Shown: positions 25,595 to 34,538 of the stretch, in pieces
How positions within the stretch are numbered: position 1 is the stretch's first letter
Layout: the number at the start of each line of letters is the position of its first letter
Source of the DNA: Luteimonas mephitis DSM 12574
GTDB lineage: Bacteria > Pseudomonadota > Gammaproteobacteria > Xanthomonadales > Xanthomonadaceae
Assembly: GCF_000422305.1 (NCBI RefSeq)
Contig: NZ_AULN01000014.1
Location: 62,001-126,000 of the forward strand
Length of the DNA stretch: 64,000 bases
Direction: 5' to 3'
Made by a program: the position numbers and the translations under genes
The notes under the pieces: generated by a model
The model's database searches: none
What the model saw: the letters and a program-made list of their open reading frames with translations, nothing else
What the model was told of the DNA's origin: nothing

Positions 25595-27856
25595 GTGACC
25601 GCACAATCCATCCCCGCCCGCATGCGCGGCCTCAACCGCGCCGAGATCTGCGACGTCAACTTCAGTGAATTCGTGCGCGACTGGAACGGCCGCGGCGACG
25701 CCAAGCCATCGCCCGGCGACGCCATTCTCGACGGCAGCGCGCTCGACGCGCGCGGCTTCCGCGAGCTGTTCGAGTCGCAGCTGGTCTCGCGCCACCTCGA
25801 CCTGATGGCGCGCGTGCTGCGGGTGCAGAACAAGGTCTTCTACACCATCGGCTCCAGCGGCCACGAGGGCAACGCGATGGTGGCGCGACTCACGCGGCAC
25901 ACCGATCCGGCGTTCCTGCACTACCGCTCCGGCGGCTTCATGGCCGAGCGCTTCCGCAAGCTGCCGGGCATGGATCCGGTGATGGATTCGGCGCTGTCGT
26001 TCGCGGCGTCGAAGGAAGACCCCGCGTCCGGCGGCCGCCACAAGGTCTGGGGCAGCAAGCCGCTTTGGGTGCTGCCGCAGACGTCCACCATCGCCTCGCA
26101 CCTGCCCAAGGCATTCGGCACCGCGGTGGCGATCGAGCAGGCGCGCCGCATCGGCCACCAGTTGCCGATCCCCGACGACAGCATCGCGATCTGCTCGTTC
26201 GGCGACGCGTCCAGCAACCACGCCACCGCGCAGACCGCGTTCAACGCCGCGGCCTGGACCGCCTACCAGAAGCTGCCGGCGCCGGTGCTGTTCGTGTGCG
26301 AGGACAACGGCATCGGCATTTCGGTGAAGACGCCGGATGGCTGGGTGGCGCGCAACTTCGCCGGCCGACGCGACCTGGACTACTTCGCCGCCGACGGCCT
26401 AGACCTCGCCGCGGGCTATGGCGACGTGCAGAAGGCGGTGGAACACTGCCGCCGCACCCGCCGCCCGACCTTCCTGCACCTGCGCACGACCCGGATCATG
26501 GGCCACGCCGGCACCGACTTCGAGATCGAATGGCGCTCGCTGGAAGAGCTGTGCGCGGTGGAGGCGACCGATCCGCTGCTGCGTTCGGCGGCGATCGCGC
26601 TCGAGTCCGGGCTGATGTCGAAGGACGAGGTGCTCGCGCTGTACGAAGACACCAGGAAGAAGTGCTTCGCCGCCGCCGAGGATGCCGACCGCCGCCCGCG
26701 CCTGTCGTCGCTGGAGGAAGTGATGGCGCCGCTGGCGCCGTACTCGCCGAAGGCTGTGGCGATGGAAGCTGCGCGCGCCGATTACGGCCAGCGCCGCGAG
26801 GAGGTGTTCGGCGGCAAGGACAAGCTGCCCGAGAAGCAGGCGCCGCGGCACCTGGCGATCCAGATCAACAACGCGCTGCACGACCTGTTCGCCAAGTACC
26901 CCGAGACGCTGCTGTTCGGCGAGGACGTGGCGCAGAAGGGCGGCGTCTATACCGTCACCAAGGGCCTGCAGAAGGCCTTCGGCGCGCGCCGCGTGTTCAA
27001 CACGCTGCTTGATGAAACCGTGATCCTCGGCCTGGCGCAGGGCTACGCCAACATGGGGATGCTGCCGCTGCCGGAGATCCAGTACCTGGCGTACTTCCAC
27101 AACGCCTGCGACCAGATCCGCGGCGAGGCGGCGAGCCTGCAGTTCTTCAGCAACGGCCAGTACCGCAACCCGATGGTGGTCCGGATCGCATCGCTGGGAT
27201 ACCAGCGCGGTTTCGGCGGGCACTTCCACAACGACAACTCCATTACCGCGCTGCGCGACATTCCCGGCCTGGTGGTCGGCTGCCCGAGCCGCGGCGACGA
27301 CGCCGCGACGATGCTGCGCACGCTGGCGGCGCTGGCGAAGGTGGACGGACGCGTGTGTGCCTTCCTCGAACCGATCGCGCTGTACATGGCCAAGGACCTG
27401 TACGACGCGGGCGACGGCGGCTGGCTGACCGAATACCCCGCGCCGGACCAGGCGATGACCCTCGGCGAGGGCCGCGTCTACGACCAGGACAGCGACGACC
27501 TGGTGGTGTTCACTTTCGGCAACGGCGTGCCGATGAGCCTGCGCGCGGCGCGGCAGATCGAAAAGAAGCACGGCTGGAAGGTCCGCGTGGTCGACCTGCG
27601 CTGGCTGGTGCCGCTCAACGAATCCTTCATCCGCGAGCAGGCGGCGAGCGCGAAGCGCATCCTGATCGTCGACGAGGGCAGGCGCAGCGCCGGCGTGGGC
27701 GAGGGCATCATCACCGCCATCACCGAGGGCGGCTATGGCGGGCGTCCGTTCCGGCGCGTGGTCGGCGCCGATACGTTCACGCCGCTGGCCGGTGCCGCTT
27801 TCCTCGTGATCCCTTCGGAAGAGGAGATCGTCGCCGCGGCCGATACGCTGGCCTGA
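25595..27856 (+). CDS. fused alpha-beta E1 of a 2-oxoacid dehydrogenase
   Basis: A 753-residue thiamine diphosphate enzyme that joins the E1 alpha part (about 1-380) and E1 beta part (about 420-753) of a 2-oxoisovalerate-type dehydrogenase in one chain. The ThDP motif is GDASSN...FN (AICSFGDASSNHATAQTAFN). The beta part starts at FGEDVAQKGGVYTVTKGL and has the RVFNTLLDE block. It would decarboxylate a branched-chain or related 2-oxoacid, but no E2 or E3 gene is adjacent. It starts with GTG after a CGGAAGA ribosome site. Confidence 0.87.
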   Translation: MTAQSIPARMRGLNRAEICDVNFSEFVRDWNGRGDAKPSPGDAILDGSALDARGFRELFESQLVSRHLDLMARVLRVQNKVFYTIGSSGHEGNAMVARLTRHTDPAFLHYRSGGFMAERFRKLPGMDPVMDSALSFAASKEDPASGGRHKVWGSKPLWVLPQTSTIASHLPKAFGTAVAIEQARRIGHQLPIPDDSIAICSFGDASSNHATAQTAFNAAAWTAYQKLPAPVLFVCEDNGIGISVKTPDGWVARNFAGRRDLDYFAADGLDLAAGYGDVQKAVEHCRRTRRPTFLHLRTTRIMGHAGTDFEIEWRSLEELCAVEATDPLLRSAAIALESGLMSKDEVLALYEDTRKKCFAAAEDADRRPRLSSLEEVMAPLAPYSPKAVAMEAARADYGQRREEVFGGKDKLPEKQAPRHLAIQINNALHDLFAKYPETLLFGEDVAQKGGVYTVTKGLQKAFGARRVFNTLLDETVILGLAQGYANMGMLPLPEIQYLAYFHNACDQIRGEAASLQFFSNGQYRNPMVVRIASLGYQRGFGGHFHNDNSITALRDIPGLVVGCPSRGDDAATMLRTLAALAKVDGRVCAFLEPIALYMAKDLYDAGDGGWLTEYPAPDQAMTLGEGRVYDQDSDDLVVFTFGNGVPMSLRAARQIEKKHGWKVRVVDLRWLVPLNESFIREQAASAKRILIVDEGRRSAGVGEGIITAITEGGYGGRPFRRVVGADTFTPLAGAAFLVIPSEEEIVAAADTLA

Positions 27857-27885
27857 GCGTCGCTCGTCGCAGGCCAGGATGGACG

Positions 27886-27919
27886 CATCATCCCCGTGAA
27901 GGCGGGGGTCCGGTGACTT
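27886..27919. repeat. dispersed repeat with TCCCCGTGAAGGCGGGG core
   Basis: A short palindrome (27891-27907) sits in a CATCATCCCCG...GGTCCGGTGACTTC context. This type of element is common in xanthomonad intergenic DNA; that is from memory. It lies in the 201-bp gap before the FMN reductase gene. Confidence 0.45.
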
Positions 27920-28057
27920 CGGCCGCGCACGACGCGCGGGAATCGTCGTCGCCGCGGGAAGCGCCCCGGGGGAATGGCGGCGGCGGGAAATCTTGACGCG
28001 TCCGCAACCTGGTTGTGGCGATAGTGGCAACTCCCGTTTCCCAACGGAGCAGTTCCC

Positions 28058-28612
28058 ATGAGCAAGACCCGCGTCGCGTTATTCATCGGCAGCCTGCGCA
28101 GGGATTCGTTCAACCGCAGGCTGGCCAGGGCGATCGAAAAGCTCGCGCCGGACGACTTCGAGTTTGCCCACGTGCGCATCGACAACCTGCCGCTGTACAG
28201 CCAGGACTTCGACGCCGACTACCCGGCCGAAGCGGCACGGTTGAAGCAGGACATCGAGGCGGCCGACGCGGTGCTGTTCGTCACGCCCGAGTACAACCGC
28301 TCGATCCCGGGCGTATTGAAGAACGCGATCGACATCGGCTCGCGCCCGTGGGGAACCAACTCGTTCGCCGGCAAGCCGGCCGGCGTGCTCGGCATCTCGA
28401 TCGGCGCGATCGGCACGGCGCTCGCGCAGCAGCACCTGCGCAACGTGCTGGCCTACCTCGACGCGCCAACGCTGGGACAGCCGGAAGTCTTCATGCAGAT
28501 GAAGGACGGGCTGATCGACGACGACGGCCACATCGGCAGTGACGACACCCGCAAGTTCCTGCAGGATTACGTCGATCGCTACGTGGCGTGGGTGAAGAAG
28601 CACGCCGGCTGA
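28058..28612 (+). CDS. NADPH-dependent FMN reductase (ChrR-like)
   Basis: A 184-residue flavodoxin-like reductase. FMN binding is shown by IGSLRRDSFNRRLARAI at the N-terminus and by VTPEYNRSIPGVLKNAID, the hallmark of the ChrR/YieF/azoreductase group. Such enzymes reduce quinones, chromate or azo dyes with NAD(P)H and guard against redox cycling. It is cytoplasmic and stands alone. It is followed by an inverted REP pair. Confidence 0.9.
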   Translation: MSKTRVALFIGSLRRDSFNRRLARAIEKLAPDDFEFAHVRIDNLPLYSQDFDADYPAEAARLKQDIEAADAVLFVTPEYNRSIPGVLKNAIDIGSRPWGTNSFAGKPAGVLGISIGAIGTALAQQHLRNVLAYLDAPTLGQPEVFMQMKDGLIDDDGHIGSDDTRKFLQDYVDRYVAWVKKHAG

Positions 28613-28634
28613 GGCCGGGCGCCTTTCATCCCAC

Positions 28635-28728
28635 GTAGGAGCGGCTTCAGCCGCGAGCTTTGCCGGCGCACCCCGCTCCGGGGACGGCTTCAATCGCTTG
28701 CAGGGTTCGCGGCTGAAGCCGCTCCTAC
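28635..28728. repeat. inverted REP pair, GTAGGAGCGGCTTCAGCC family
   Basis: The left arm GTAGGAGCGGCTTCAGCCGC (28635-28658 with its tail) and the right arm 28709-28728 are perfect complements over 20 bases, with about 50 bp between. The right arm supplies the TAG stop (28725-28727) of the small minus-strand gene that follows. Confidence 0.8.
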
Positions 28729-29009
28729 AGCGGGTCGATATCGCTGCTGCGTGCGATGAGGATCGCCACATCGCGCTCGCCTCGACGCTCCACGCGCACC
28801 AGCCCGGGGCCGGGCTGGCCGCCGATCGATTCTTCGCCCAGCCACGCCAGTTCGCGCATCAGCACGCTCATGCGCAGGCCCAGCCGCTTGCACAGGCGCG
28901 GCAGCGAGATGCCGTCAGGTTCGCGCGCCAGTTCGGCCAGCAGGGCCTGGGCCAGGGTGGCGTCGCCGACGGCTGCCGGCTCAGTCTTCGATGGCAAGCG
29001 GGATGTCAC
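28725..29009 (-). CDS. small winged-helix-like protein after ydeP-type gene
   Basis: A 94-residue protein with a GTG start at 29009, so its first 29 bases overlap the 3' end of the molybdopterin oxidoreductase gene. The middle looks like a winged helix (LLAELAREPDGISLPRLCKRLGLRMSVLMRELAWLG), followed by a strand-rich end (LVRVERRGERDVAILIA). The overlap suggests co-translation with the oxidoreductase and a linked role, perhaps regulatory. I cannot name a family. Its stop codon is provided by a REP repeat. Confidence 0.6.
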   Translation of the reverse strand: MTSRLPSKTEPAAVGDATLAQALLAELAREPDGISLPRLCKRLGLRMSVLMRELAWLGEESIGGQPGPGLVRVERRGERDVAILIARSSDIDPL

Positions 29010-31335
29010 GCGGTGTCCCGCCCGGCGCGGCAGATGCTTCGTCGTGCGCCGACACCACCACCGGGATCGATTTCGAAGTCGGCGTGCGCGCGTGGTCGGC
29101 AAAGCTCGACAGCGGCACCAGCGCGTTGGTTTCGGGGTAGTACGCCGCCAGGCAGCCGCGCGGGATGTCGTAGGCGACCAGCAGGAATCGTCGTGCCCGG
29201 CGGCGCACGCCGTCGTCGCAGAGGCTTTCGAGGTCGACCCAATCGCCGGCGCTCATGCCCAGCACGGCGATGTCGGCGGCGTTCGCGAACAGCACGCGAC
29301 GCTCGCCGAACACGCCGCGATAGCGGTCGTCGAGGCCGTAGATCGTGGTGTTGTACTGGTCATGCGAGCGCACGGTGGTCAGGGTGAACACGGGCCGGTC
29401 GCGTGACTCGCGGGCGCGATGCACCGGCAGGTCCGTGGGGACGGCATGGGCGATGAAAGCGGCCCGGCCGCTGGCGGTGTTCCAGCGCCGCTCGCCGGCG
29501 CTGTTGGCGAGGCGGAAACCGCCGGGCACGCGCACCCGGATGTTGAAGTCGTGGAAGTCGTCGAACACCTCGGCGATGCGGTCGCGGATGCGGTCGTAGT
29601 CGGCGACCAGCCACTGCCACCGCACCTTGCTGCGCGCGCCCAGCGTGGCCTGCGCCAGGCGCGCGACGATGGCCGGTTCCGACAGCAGTTCGTCGGATGC
29701 CGGCGCGTTGATGCCCGCTGACAGGTGCACCATGCTCATCGAGTCTTCCACGGTGACCGATTGCGGACCGCCCGCCTGCACGTCGATCTCGGTGCGCCCG
29801 AGGCAGGGCAGGATCAGCGCCTCGCGCCCGTGCACCAGGTGGCTGCGGTTGAGCTTGGTGGCCACGTGCACGGTCAGGTCGCAGTTGCGCAGCGCGCGAT
29901 GGGTGGCCTCGGTGTCGGGCGTGGCGGTGGCGAAGTTGCCGCCCATGGCGAAGAACACCTTGCCGCGTCCGTCGAGCATCGCCTCGATCGCGCCGACGGT
30001 ATCGAAGCCGGGTGCGCGCGGCGGCTCGAAGCCGAACACCTGCACGATGCGGTCGAGGAACGCGGGCGCGGGCTTTTCGTAGATGCCCATCGTGCGGTCG
30101 CCCTGCACGTTGCTGTGTCCGCGCACCGGGCATGCGCCGGCGCCAGGCTTGCCGAGGTTGCCGCGCAGCAGCAGCAGGTTGACCAGCATCTGGATCGTCG
30201 CCACCGAGTGCTTGTGCTGGGTGATGCCCATGCCCCAGCAGCAGATCACGCTGCCGGCGGACAGGTAGATGTCGCCGGCGCGCCGCAGTTGTTCCTGCGA
30301 CAGGCCCGACTCGGTTTCGATCGTGTCCCAGCTTTCGCCTGCGACGTCGGCGGCAAAGGCCGCGAAGCCGGTGGTGTGGCGGGTGATGAAATCGACGTCG
30401 ACCACGCGCGCTCCGCCATCGCGCCGCGCCTGCTCGTCGACCTCCAGCACATGCTTGATGATGCCCTTGACCGCGGCCAGGTCGCCGCCGATGCGCAGCT
30501 GGAAATAGTCCGACGAGATCCGCGTCGAGCCGCCGTGCAGCATTTCCAGCTTGTCCTGCGGGTCGGCGAAGCGTTCCAGCCCGCGTTCGCGCAGGGGATT
30601 GAACGACACGATCGCCGCGCCACGCTTCGATGCGCGGCGCAGTTCGCCGAGCATGCGTGGATGGTTGGTGCCCGGGTTCTGGCCGAAGATGAAGATCGCA
30701 TCGGCAAGTTCGAAGTCGTGCAGCGTGACCGTGCCCTTGCCGACGCCGATCTGCGGCGTCATGCCCGTGCCGGACGGCTCGTGGCACATGTTCGAGCAGT
30801 CCGGGAAGTTGTTGGTGCCGTATTCGCGCACGAACAGCTGGTACAGGAACGCGGCCTCGTTGCTGGTGCGTCCGGAGGTGTAGAAGATCGCCTCGTCCGG
30901 CGAGGGCAGGGCGTTGAGGTGGCCGGCGATCAACGCGAATGCTTCGTCCCACGACACCGGCAGGTAATGATCGCTCGCGGCGTCGTATCGCATCGGCCGG
31001 GTGAGCCTGCCCTGGTCCTCGAGCCAGTGGTCGCTGTAGCGCGCCAGTTCGGCGACGGAATGCTTCGCGAACAGTTCCGGCGTGGCGCGATGCTTCGTCG
31101 CTTCGGCGGCGACGGCCTTGGCGCCGTTCTCGCAGAATTCGAACGTGGACGTGTGGTCGCGGTCCGGCCAGGCGCAGCCGGGGCAGTCGAAGCCGTCGGG
31201 CTGGTTGGCCGACAGCAGCGTCTTCGCGCCGTGCACCGGCACGTCCTGTTCGATCAGGTGTTTGGCGACAGTGCGCAGTGCGTCCCAGCCGCCGGCAGGG
31301 CGGTCGTACGGACGGATGGTCTTCTTCGTGCTCAT
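28981..31335 (-). CDS. FdhF/YdeP family molybdopterin oxidoreductase
   Basis: A 784-residue molybdenum enzyme of the YdeP/FdhF-like family. It begins with the family-specific FDCPGCAWPD block near residue 50. NPGTNHPRMLGELRRA, CCWGMGITQHKHSV and GNFATATPDTEAT then mark the molybdopterin guanine dinucleotide domains. The C-terminal dinucleotide domain holds VRSHDQYNTTIYGLDDRYRG. YdeP-type proteins are linked to acid resistance in E. coli, but the substrate is not known. The upstream fdhD overlaps it by 4 bp (ATGA), consistent with FdhD supplying sulfur to its cofactor. Confidence 0.9.
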   Translation of the reverse strand: MSTKKTIRPYDRPAGGWDALRTVAKHLIEQDVPVHGAKTLLSANQPDGFDCPGCAWPDRDHTSTFEFCENGAKAVAAEATKHRATPELFAKHSVAELARYSDHWLEDQGRLTRPMRYDAASDHYLPVSWDEAFALIAGHLNALPSPDEAIFYTSGRTSNEAAFLYQLFVREYGTNNFPDCSNMCHEPSGTGMTPQIGVGKGTVTLHDFELADAIFIFGQNPGTNHPRMLGELRRASKRGAAIVSFNPLRERGLERFADPQDKLEMLHGGSTRISSDYFQLRIGGDLAAVKGIIKHVLEVDEQARRDGGARVVDVDFITRHTTGFAAFAADVAGESWDTIETESGLSQEQLRRAGDIYLSAGSVICCWGMGITQHKHSVATIQMLVNLLLLRGNLGKPGAGACPVRGHSNVQGDRTMGIYEKPAPAFLDRIVQVFGFEPPRAPGFDTVGAIEAMLDGRGKVFFAMGGNFATATPDTEATHRALRNCDLTVHVATKLNRSHLVHGREALILPCLGRTEIDVQAGGPQSVTVEDSMSMVHLSAGINAPASDELLSEPAIVARLAQATLGARSKVRWQWLVADYDRIRDRIAEVFDDFHDFNIRVRVPGGFRLANSAGERRWNTASGRAAFIAHAVPTDLPVHRARESRDRPVFTLTTVRSHDQYNTTIYGLDDRYRGVFGERRVLFANAADIAVLGMSAGDWVDLESLCDDGVRRRARRFLLVAYDIPRGCLAAYYPETNALVPLSSFADHARTPTSKSIPVVVSAHDEASAAPGGTPRDIPLAIED

Positions 31336-32177
31336 GCCGCGACTCCCGCGATCTTGCCGCGCAGCCGGCGACGATGCGAATACACCACGTGCCCGTGCTC
31401 GCGGGCGAAACCGACCAGGGTCAGGCCGGCGGTCTCGGCCAGCGCGATCGCCAGCGCGGTCGGGGCGGAGATCGCGGCCAGCACGGGGATGCCGGCCTGG
31501 GCGGCTTTCATCACCATCTCGAAGCTGGCGCGGCTGGTGACCACCGCGAAACCGGCCCCGGGATCGATGCCTGCGCGTGCCATCGCCCCGATCAGTTTGT
31601 CGAGCGCGTTGTGGCGGCCCACGTCCTCGCGCACCAGCGCAACGCAGCCTTCGGCGTTCGCCCAGCCGGCGGCGTGGGTGGCGCCGGTCAACGCGTTGAG
31701 AGGCTGCTGTCCCTGCAGTTCGCGCAGGGCGCGGTCGAGGGCTTCGACCGTAATCGTCCCGCCCGTGCCGACCACGGGCGGCGGTCGCAGCACCGCCTCG
31801 ATCTGGGCCGTGCCGCAGACGCCGCAGCCGCTGCGTCCTTCAAGGCTGCGCTGGCGCCCGGCGAGCGCGTCGGCGCGGCCCGGCGGAATGGACAGCGTGA
31901 TCGAGATGCCCTCGAGCGAGGTCTCGATCGATTCGACGGTGACTTCACTGGCGTCCGCGACGATCCCTTCGCCGAGCGCGAAACCGAGCGCGAAGTCGTC
32001 GAGGTCGTCCGGGGTGGCCATCATCACCGCGAACGGCACGCCGTTGCAGGCGAAGGCGACCGGGACTTCGGCGGCGACCATGTCGCTGGCTTCGACCTGG
32101 CGCCCGAGGTGGCGGCGCAGGACGCGCTTTTCGACTGCGCCGGGACGGGATTCGCGTTGGTGGTCGGGCCTGCTCAT
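31332..32177 (-). CDS. fdhD: formate dehydrogenase accessory sulfurtransferase
   Basis: A 281-residue FdhD-family protein. FdhD moves sulfur from the cysteine desulfurase IscS to the molybdenum cofactor of formate-dehydrogenase-like enzymes. The two transfer cysteines are C118 and C121 in GCGVCG. ALGFALGEGI and VREDVGRHNALDKLIG are further family blocks. Its TGA overlaps the ATG of the downstream YdeP-type gene, which is presumably its client. The start may be a few codons inside this call. Confidence 0.92.
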   Translation of the reverse strand: MSRPDHQRESRPGAVEKRVLRRHLGRQVEASDMVAAEVPVAFACNGVPFAVMMATPDDLDDFALGFALGEGIVADASEVTVESIETSLEGISITLSIPPGRADALAGRQRSLEGRSGCGVCGTAQIEAVLRPPPVVGTGGTITVEALDRALRELQGQQPLNALTGATHAAGWANAEGCVALVREDVGRHNALDKLIGAMARAGIDPGAGFAVVTSRASFEMVMKAAQAGIPVLAAISAPTALAIALAETAGLTLVGFAREHGHVVYSHRRRLRGKIAGVAA

Positions 32178-32276
32178 CGCGGAAGCGAGAGTACCGCGAA
32201 CGCGGTGCGGCTGCGCCGTTCCCGCCCTTGCAGGTAAGGGCGGGTCCGTGGGCGCCGCCCAGCCGTCCTGCAGCGC

Positions 32277-32765
32277 CTAGTGCGCGGCGATCACGCGGAT
32301 TTCGACGCGCCGGTTCGGTGCGAGGCAGGCGATCAGCGCCTCCCGGTCCCGGTCATCGCATTCGACCACCGGCTCCACGCTGCCGCGCCCGACCGCGGTG
32401 ATGCGGTCTGCGGGGACGCCTTTCTGGACGAGATATTCGCGCACGCTGGCTGCGCGCCGGTTCGACAGCGCCAGGTTCGCCTTGGCATTGCCGATGCGGT
32501 CGCTATGGCCGATGACGTGGACGATCTCGTAAGGCGCGCCACCGAGCAGGCTTGCCGCGAAGGCGTCGAGCTGGCCGCGACCGGCTTCGCTGAGGTCGTC
32601 GAGGCTGGCCTTGCCGAAGGCGAACAGGCCGTCGGCGGACAGTTTCTGGTCCTGCACGACGGGCGGTGGCGGTGCGGGTTCGGGCGCTGGTTCCCGGGTC
32701 TTGCATCCGGCCAGCAGCGTGGCTGCGATCAATACGGCGGGTACCGCGAAACTCATCCTGCTCAT
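32277..32765 (-). CDS. OmpA-family lipoprotein
   Basis: A 162-residue lipoprotein. The signal ends in a lipobox (ATLLAGC, Cys near residue 17). A proline-rich linker (EPAPEPAPPPP) follows, then an OmpA C-terminal peptidoglycan-binding domain with GHSDRIGNAKANLALSNRRA and NRRVEIRV. It should be held in the outer membrane and bind peptidoglycan non-covalently. The start at 32765 has a GGGGAGAG ribosome site. It lies 99 bp from fdhD on the same strand. Confidence 0.9.
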   Translation of the reverse strand: MSRMSFAVPAVLIAATLLAGCKTREPAPEPAPPPPVVQDQKLSADGLFAFGKASLDDLSEAGRGQLDAFAASLLGGAPYEIVHVIGHSDRIGNAKANLALSNRRAASVREYLVQKGVPADRITAVGRGSVEPVVECDDRDREALIACLAPNRRVEIRVIAAH

Positions 32766-32922
32766 CTGAACTCTCCCCATGTCCTTGTCCGGGCGGTCCA
32801 GGCGACGGCCGGCCGTGGCCGCGCTCTGCATACCGCCGGGGGCTTCCCCATGGCCGAGCATAGCAGCGCCTCATGGCGGGAATGCGACGCTTGTCGCGGC
32901 CTGCGCAAGGCCGGGCTACCGG

Positions 32923-33759
32923 TCAGCGTGCGAGGCCGCCGCGCAGGCTTGCAGGGCGCAGCGGATGGCCTTGTGCCAAGGGGGCGCTGGCAGCTGGTTC
33001 GAGTGGCAGCACCGCCAGCGCGAGGGACTGCCCGCGCGTTTCCACCGTCGCCACGATCGTGCCGAAAGTCCGGTCCTGCTCCGTGACCTGCTGCCCGGCT
33101 TCGAGCGGAGCGTCGCACTCGAACAGGGCAAGCCCGCGCTTGGCCTGGCCGAGGAAATGGGTGCGCGCGACGATTTCCTGGCCGGGATAGCAGCCCTTCT
33201 TCACGCTGTAGGCGCGCAGCCGTTCCAGCGACAGTTGCTGCGGCGTCCACTGCTCGGCCTGCGAAGCAGGCAGCCGCGGCAGGCCATGGGCAAGGTCGAA
33301 CGCGGCCCAGCGGGCGAGCGCGTCGGCATCCGCGGGAGCCGCCAGGCCGGCGCCGGCGTGCAGCGTGCGCACGCCGCCATCGCCGCCGAAGTCGAGCGCG
33401 AACCCTTCGTGATCGATCGCCGCGCGCGGGCCGGCCGCACTTGAGTGCGCCTCGAACGTGCCGCCGACCCGCAGATCACCGCCCGGTTCGATCACCAGCT
33501 TGCTGCGGAACACGAAGCGCTGCAGCTGCGCGGCGAACGCCTCGGGGTCGACGTCCTGCAGCACCAGCCGCAAGGTTTCGCCGTCGGCCTTCAACAGCGC
33601 GAACAGCGCGATCACGCGCCCTTTCGACGTCAGCCAGCCGCTCCACTGCCAGTGGCCGTCGGCAAGGGCGGCGACATCACTCATGAACTGTGCCTGCGCG
33701 AACGCCAGCGCATCGCGGCCGCGCAGTGTGACAACGTGGTGGTCGGGCAGGGCGAACAT
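32923..33759 (-). CDS. ygfZ: folate-binding protein YgfZ
   Basis: A 278-residue GcvT-like, folate-binding protein that helps maintain or repair certain iron-sulfur clusters. The signature KKGCYPGQEIVART is complete with its key cysteine C190. The start at 33759 begins at MFALPDHHVV; the open frame continues upstream but without a ribosome site. It is divergent from the SDHAF4-like gene and sdh operon, whose SdhB carries three Fe-S clusters. Confidence 0.92.
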   Translation of the reverse strand: MFALPDHHVVTLRGRDALAFAQAQFMSDVAALADGHWQWSGWLTSKGRVIALFALLKADGETLRLVLQDVDPEAFAAQLQRFVFRSKLVIEPGGDLRVGGTFEAHSSAAGPRAAIDHEGFALDFGGDGGVRTLHAGAGLAAPADADALARWAAFDLAHGLPRLPASQAEQWTPQQLSLERLRAYSVKKGCYPGQEIVARTHFLGQAKRGLALFECDAPLEAGQQVTEQDRTFGTIVATVETRGQSLALAVLPLEPAASAPLAQGHPLRPASLRGGLAR

Positions 33760-33844
33760 GGGCTGATCCGGGGCTTGTGGCAGTGCGGCAAACTTGTCCA
33801 AACGGGGGCCGGGACTTAGACTGCAGGAGTTGCGAGACCCCGGA

Positions 33845-33997
33845 ATGATAGGCGAAACCACCCAGCCACCCGCTCCGGAACAGGCCGAACAGTCTGTCCC
33901 GGAAGCGACCCCCGCGCAGGAAATCGGCGGCCGTGAAGGCCCCGACCCGACGCGTTATGGTGACTGGGAGAAAAACGGACGCTGCATCGATTTCTGA
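33845..33997 (+). CDS. SDHAF4-like succinate dehydrogenase assembly factor (DUF1674)
   Basis: A 50-residue protein. A flexible Pro/Glu/Gln-rich N-terminus leads into the family block GGREGPDPTRYGDWEKNGRC followed by IDF at the very end. That block defines DUF1674, the family of mitochondrial SDHAF4. SDHAF4 binds flavinylated SDHA and promotes its joining to SDHB. Here it lies 151 bp upstream of sdhC in the same direction, which supports an SDH assembly role. Function in bacteria is inferred. Confidence 0.85.
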   Translation: MIGETTQPPAPEQAEQSVPEATPAQEIGGREGPDPTRYGDWEKNGRCIDF

Positions 33998-34008
33998 GGC
34001 CCTGCATT

Positions 34009-34041
34009 CGTAGTCCGGGTCAAGCGCAGCGAGATCCGGGT
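34009..34041. repeat. short intergenic repeat GTAGTCCGGGT...ATCCGGG
   Basis: A partly palindromic GTAGTCCGGGTCAAGCGCAG unit ends in GATCCGGG, in the leader between the SDHAF4-like gene and sdhC. It resembles a dispersed repeat type known from many proteobacteria; that is from memory. Confidence 0.4.
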
Positions 34042-34148
34042 GCTCTGCCAGAACGTGTCGATCGCGTGCCCGGCCCCGGGGACGCCAACCACCCTTGGCA
34101 GGACGCCAGCCACGCGGCCGAGGCCGCCCAGCGAGAGAACGAGGCACG

Positions 34149-34538
34149 ATGGCCAATCGCGAACGCCCCCTGTCACCGCATCTGCAGGTCTATCGCTGGC
34201 AGATCACGATGACCATGTCGATCCTGCACCGGGCCACCGGCATTGTCCTGGTCGCAGGCGCCTTCGCCCTGGCCTGGTGGCTGCTCGCCGTGGCGGCCGG
34301 TGGCGATGCCTACGCCAGCGCCGCGGCCTGCCTGGCCTCGCCGTTCGGCAAGCTCGTGCTGTTCGGCTTCTCGCTGGCGCTGGTCTACCACCTGCTCAAC
34401 GGCATCCGCCACCTGCTCTGGGATGCGGGCTGGGGCTTTGAACTGCCCGAGGTGTATCGCTCGGGCTACACGGTATTCGTGCTGACGGTCGTGCTGACCG
34501 CGCTGATCTGGTTCTTCGCGCTGCGGGGTGGGGCATGA
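34149..34538 (+). CDS. sdhC: succinate dehydrogenase cytochrome b556 subunit
   Basis: A 129-residue membrane anchor with three helices. The quinone-site motif SILHRATG (S24, H27, R28) and the haem region H81-LLNGIRHLLWD are both present. It binds haem b and ubiquinone with SdhD. The start at 34149 has a GAGG site. Its stop overlaps the sdhD start (ATGA), so the two are coupled. It is the first structural gene of sdhCDAB. Confidence 0.94.
   Translation: MANRERPLSPHLQVYRWQITMTMSILHRATGIVLVAGAFALAWWLLAVAAGGDAYASAAACLASPFGKLVLFGFSLALVYHLLNGIRHLLWDAGWGFELPEVYRSGYTVFVLTVVLTALIWFFALRGGA

Noticed and set aside
28635-28728. Inverted repeat considered as ends of an insertion sequence
   Set aside because: Only about 50 bp lie between the arms, there is no transposase, and the same arms recur throughout the window as REP-type elements.
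33794-33844. Upstream extension of the SDHAF4-like gene to 33794
   Set aside because: The extra residues do not fit the family, and this stretch probably carries the divergent promoters of ygfZ and the small gene.
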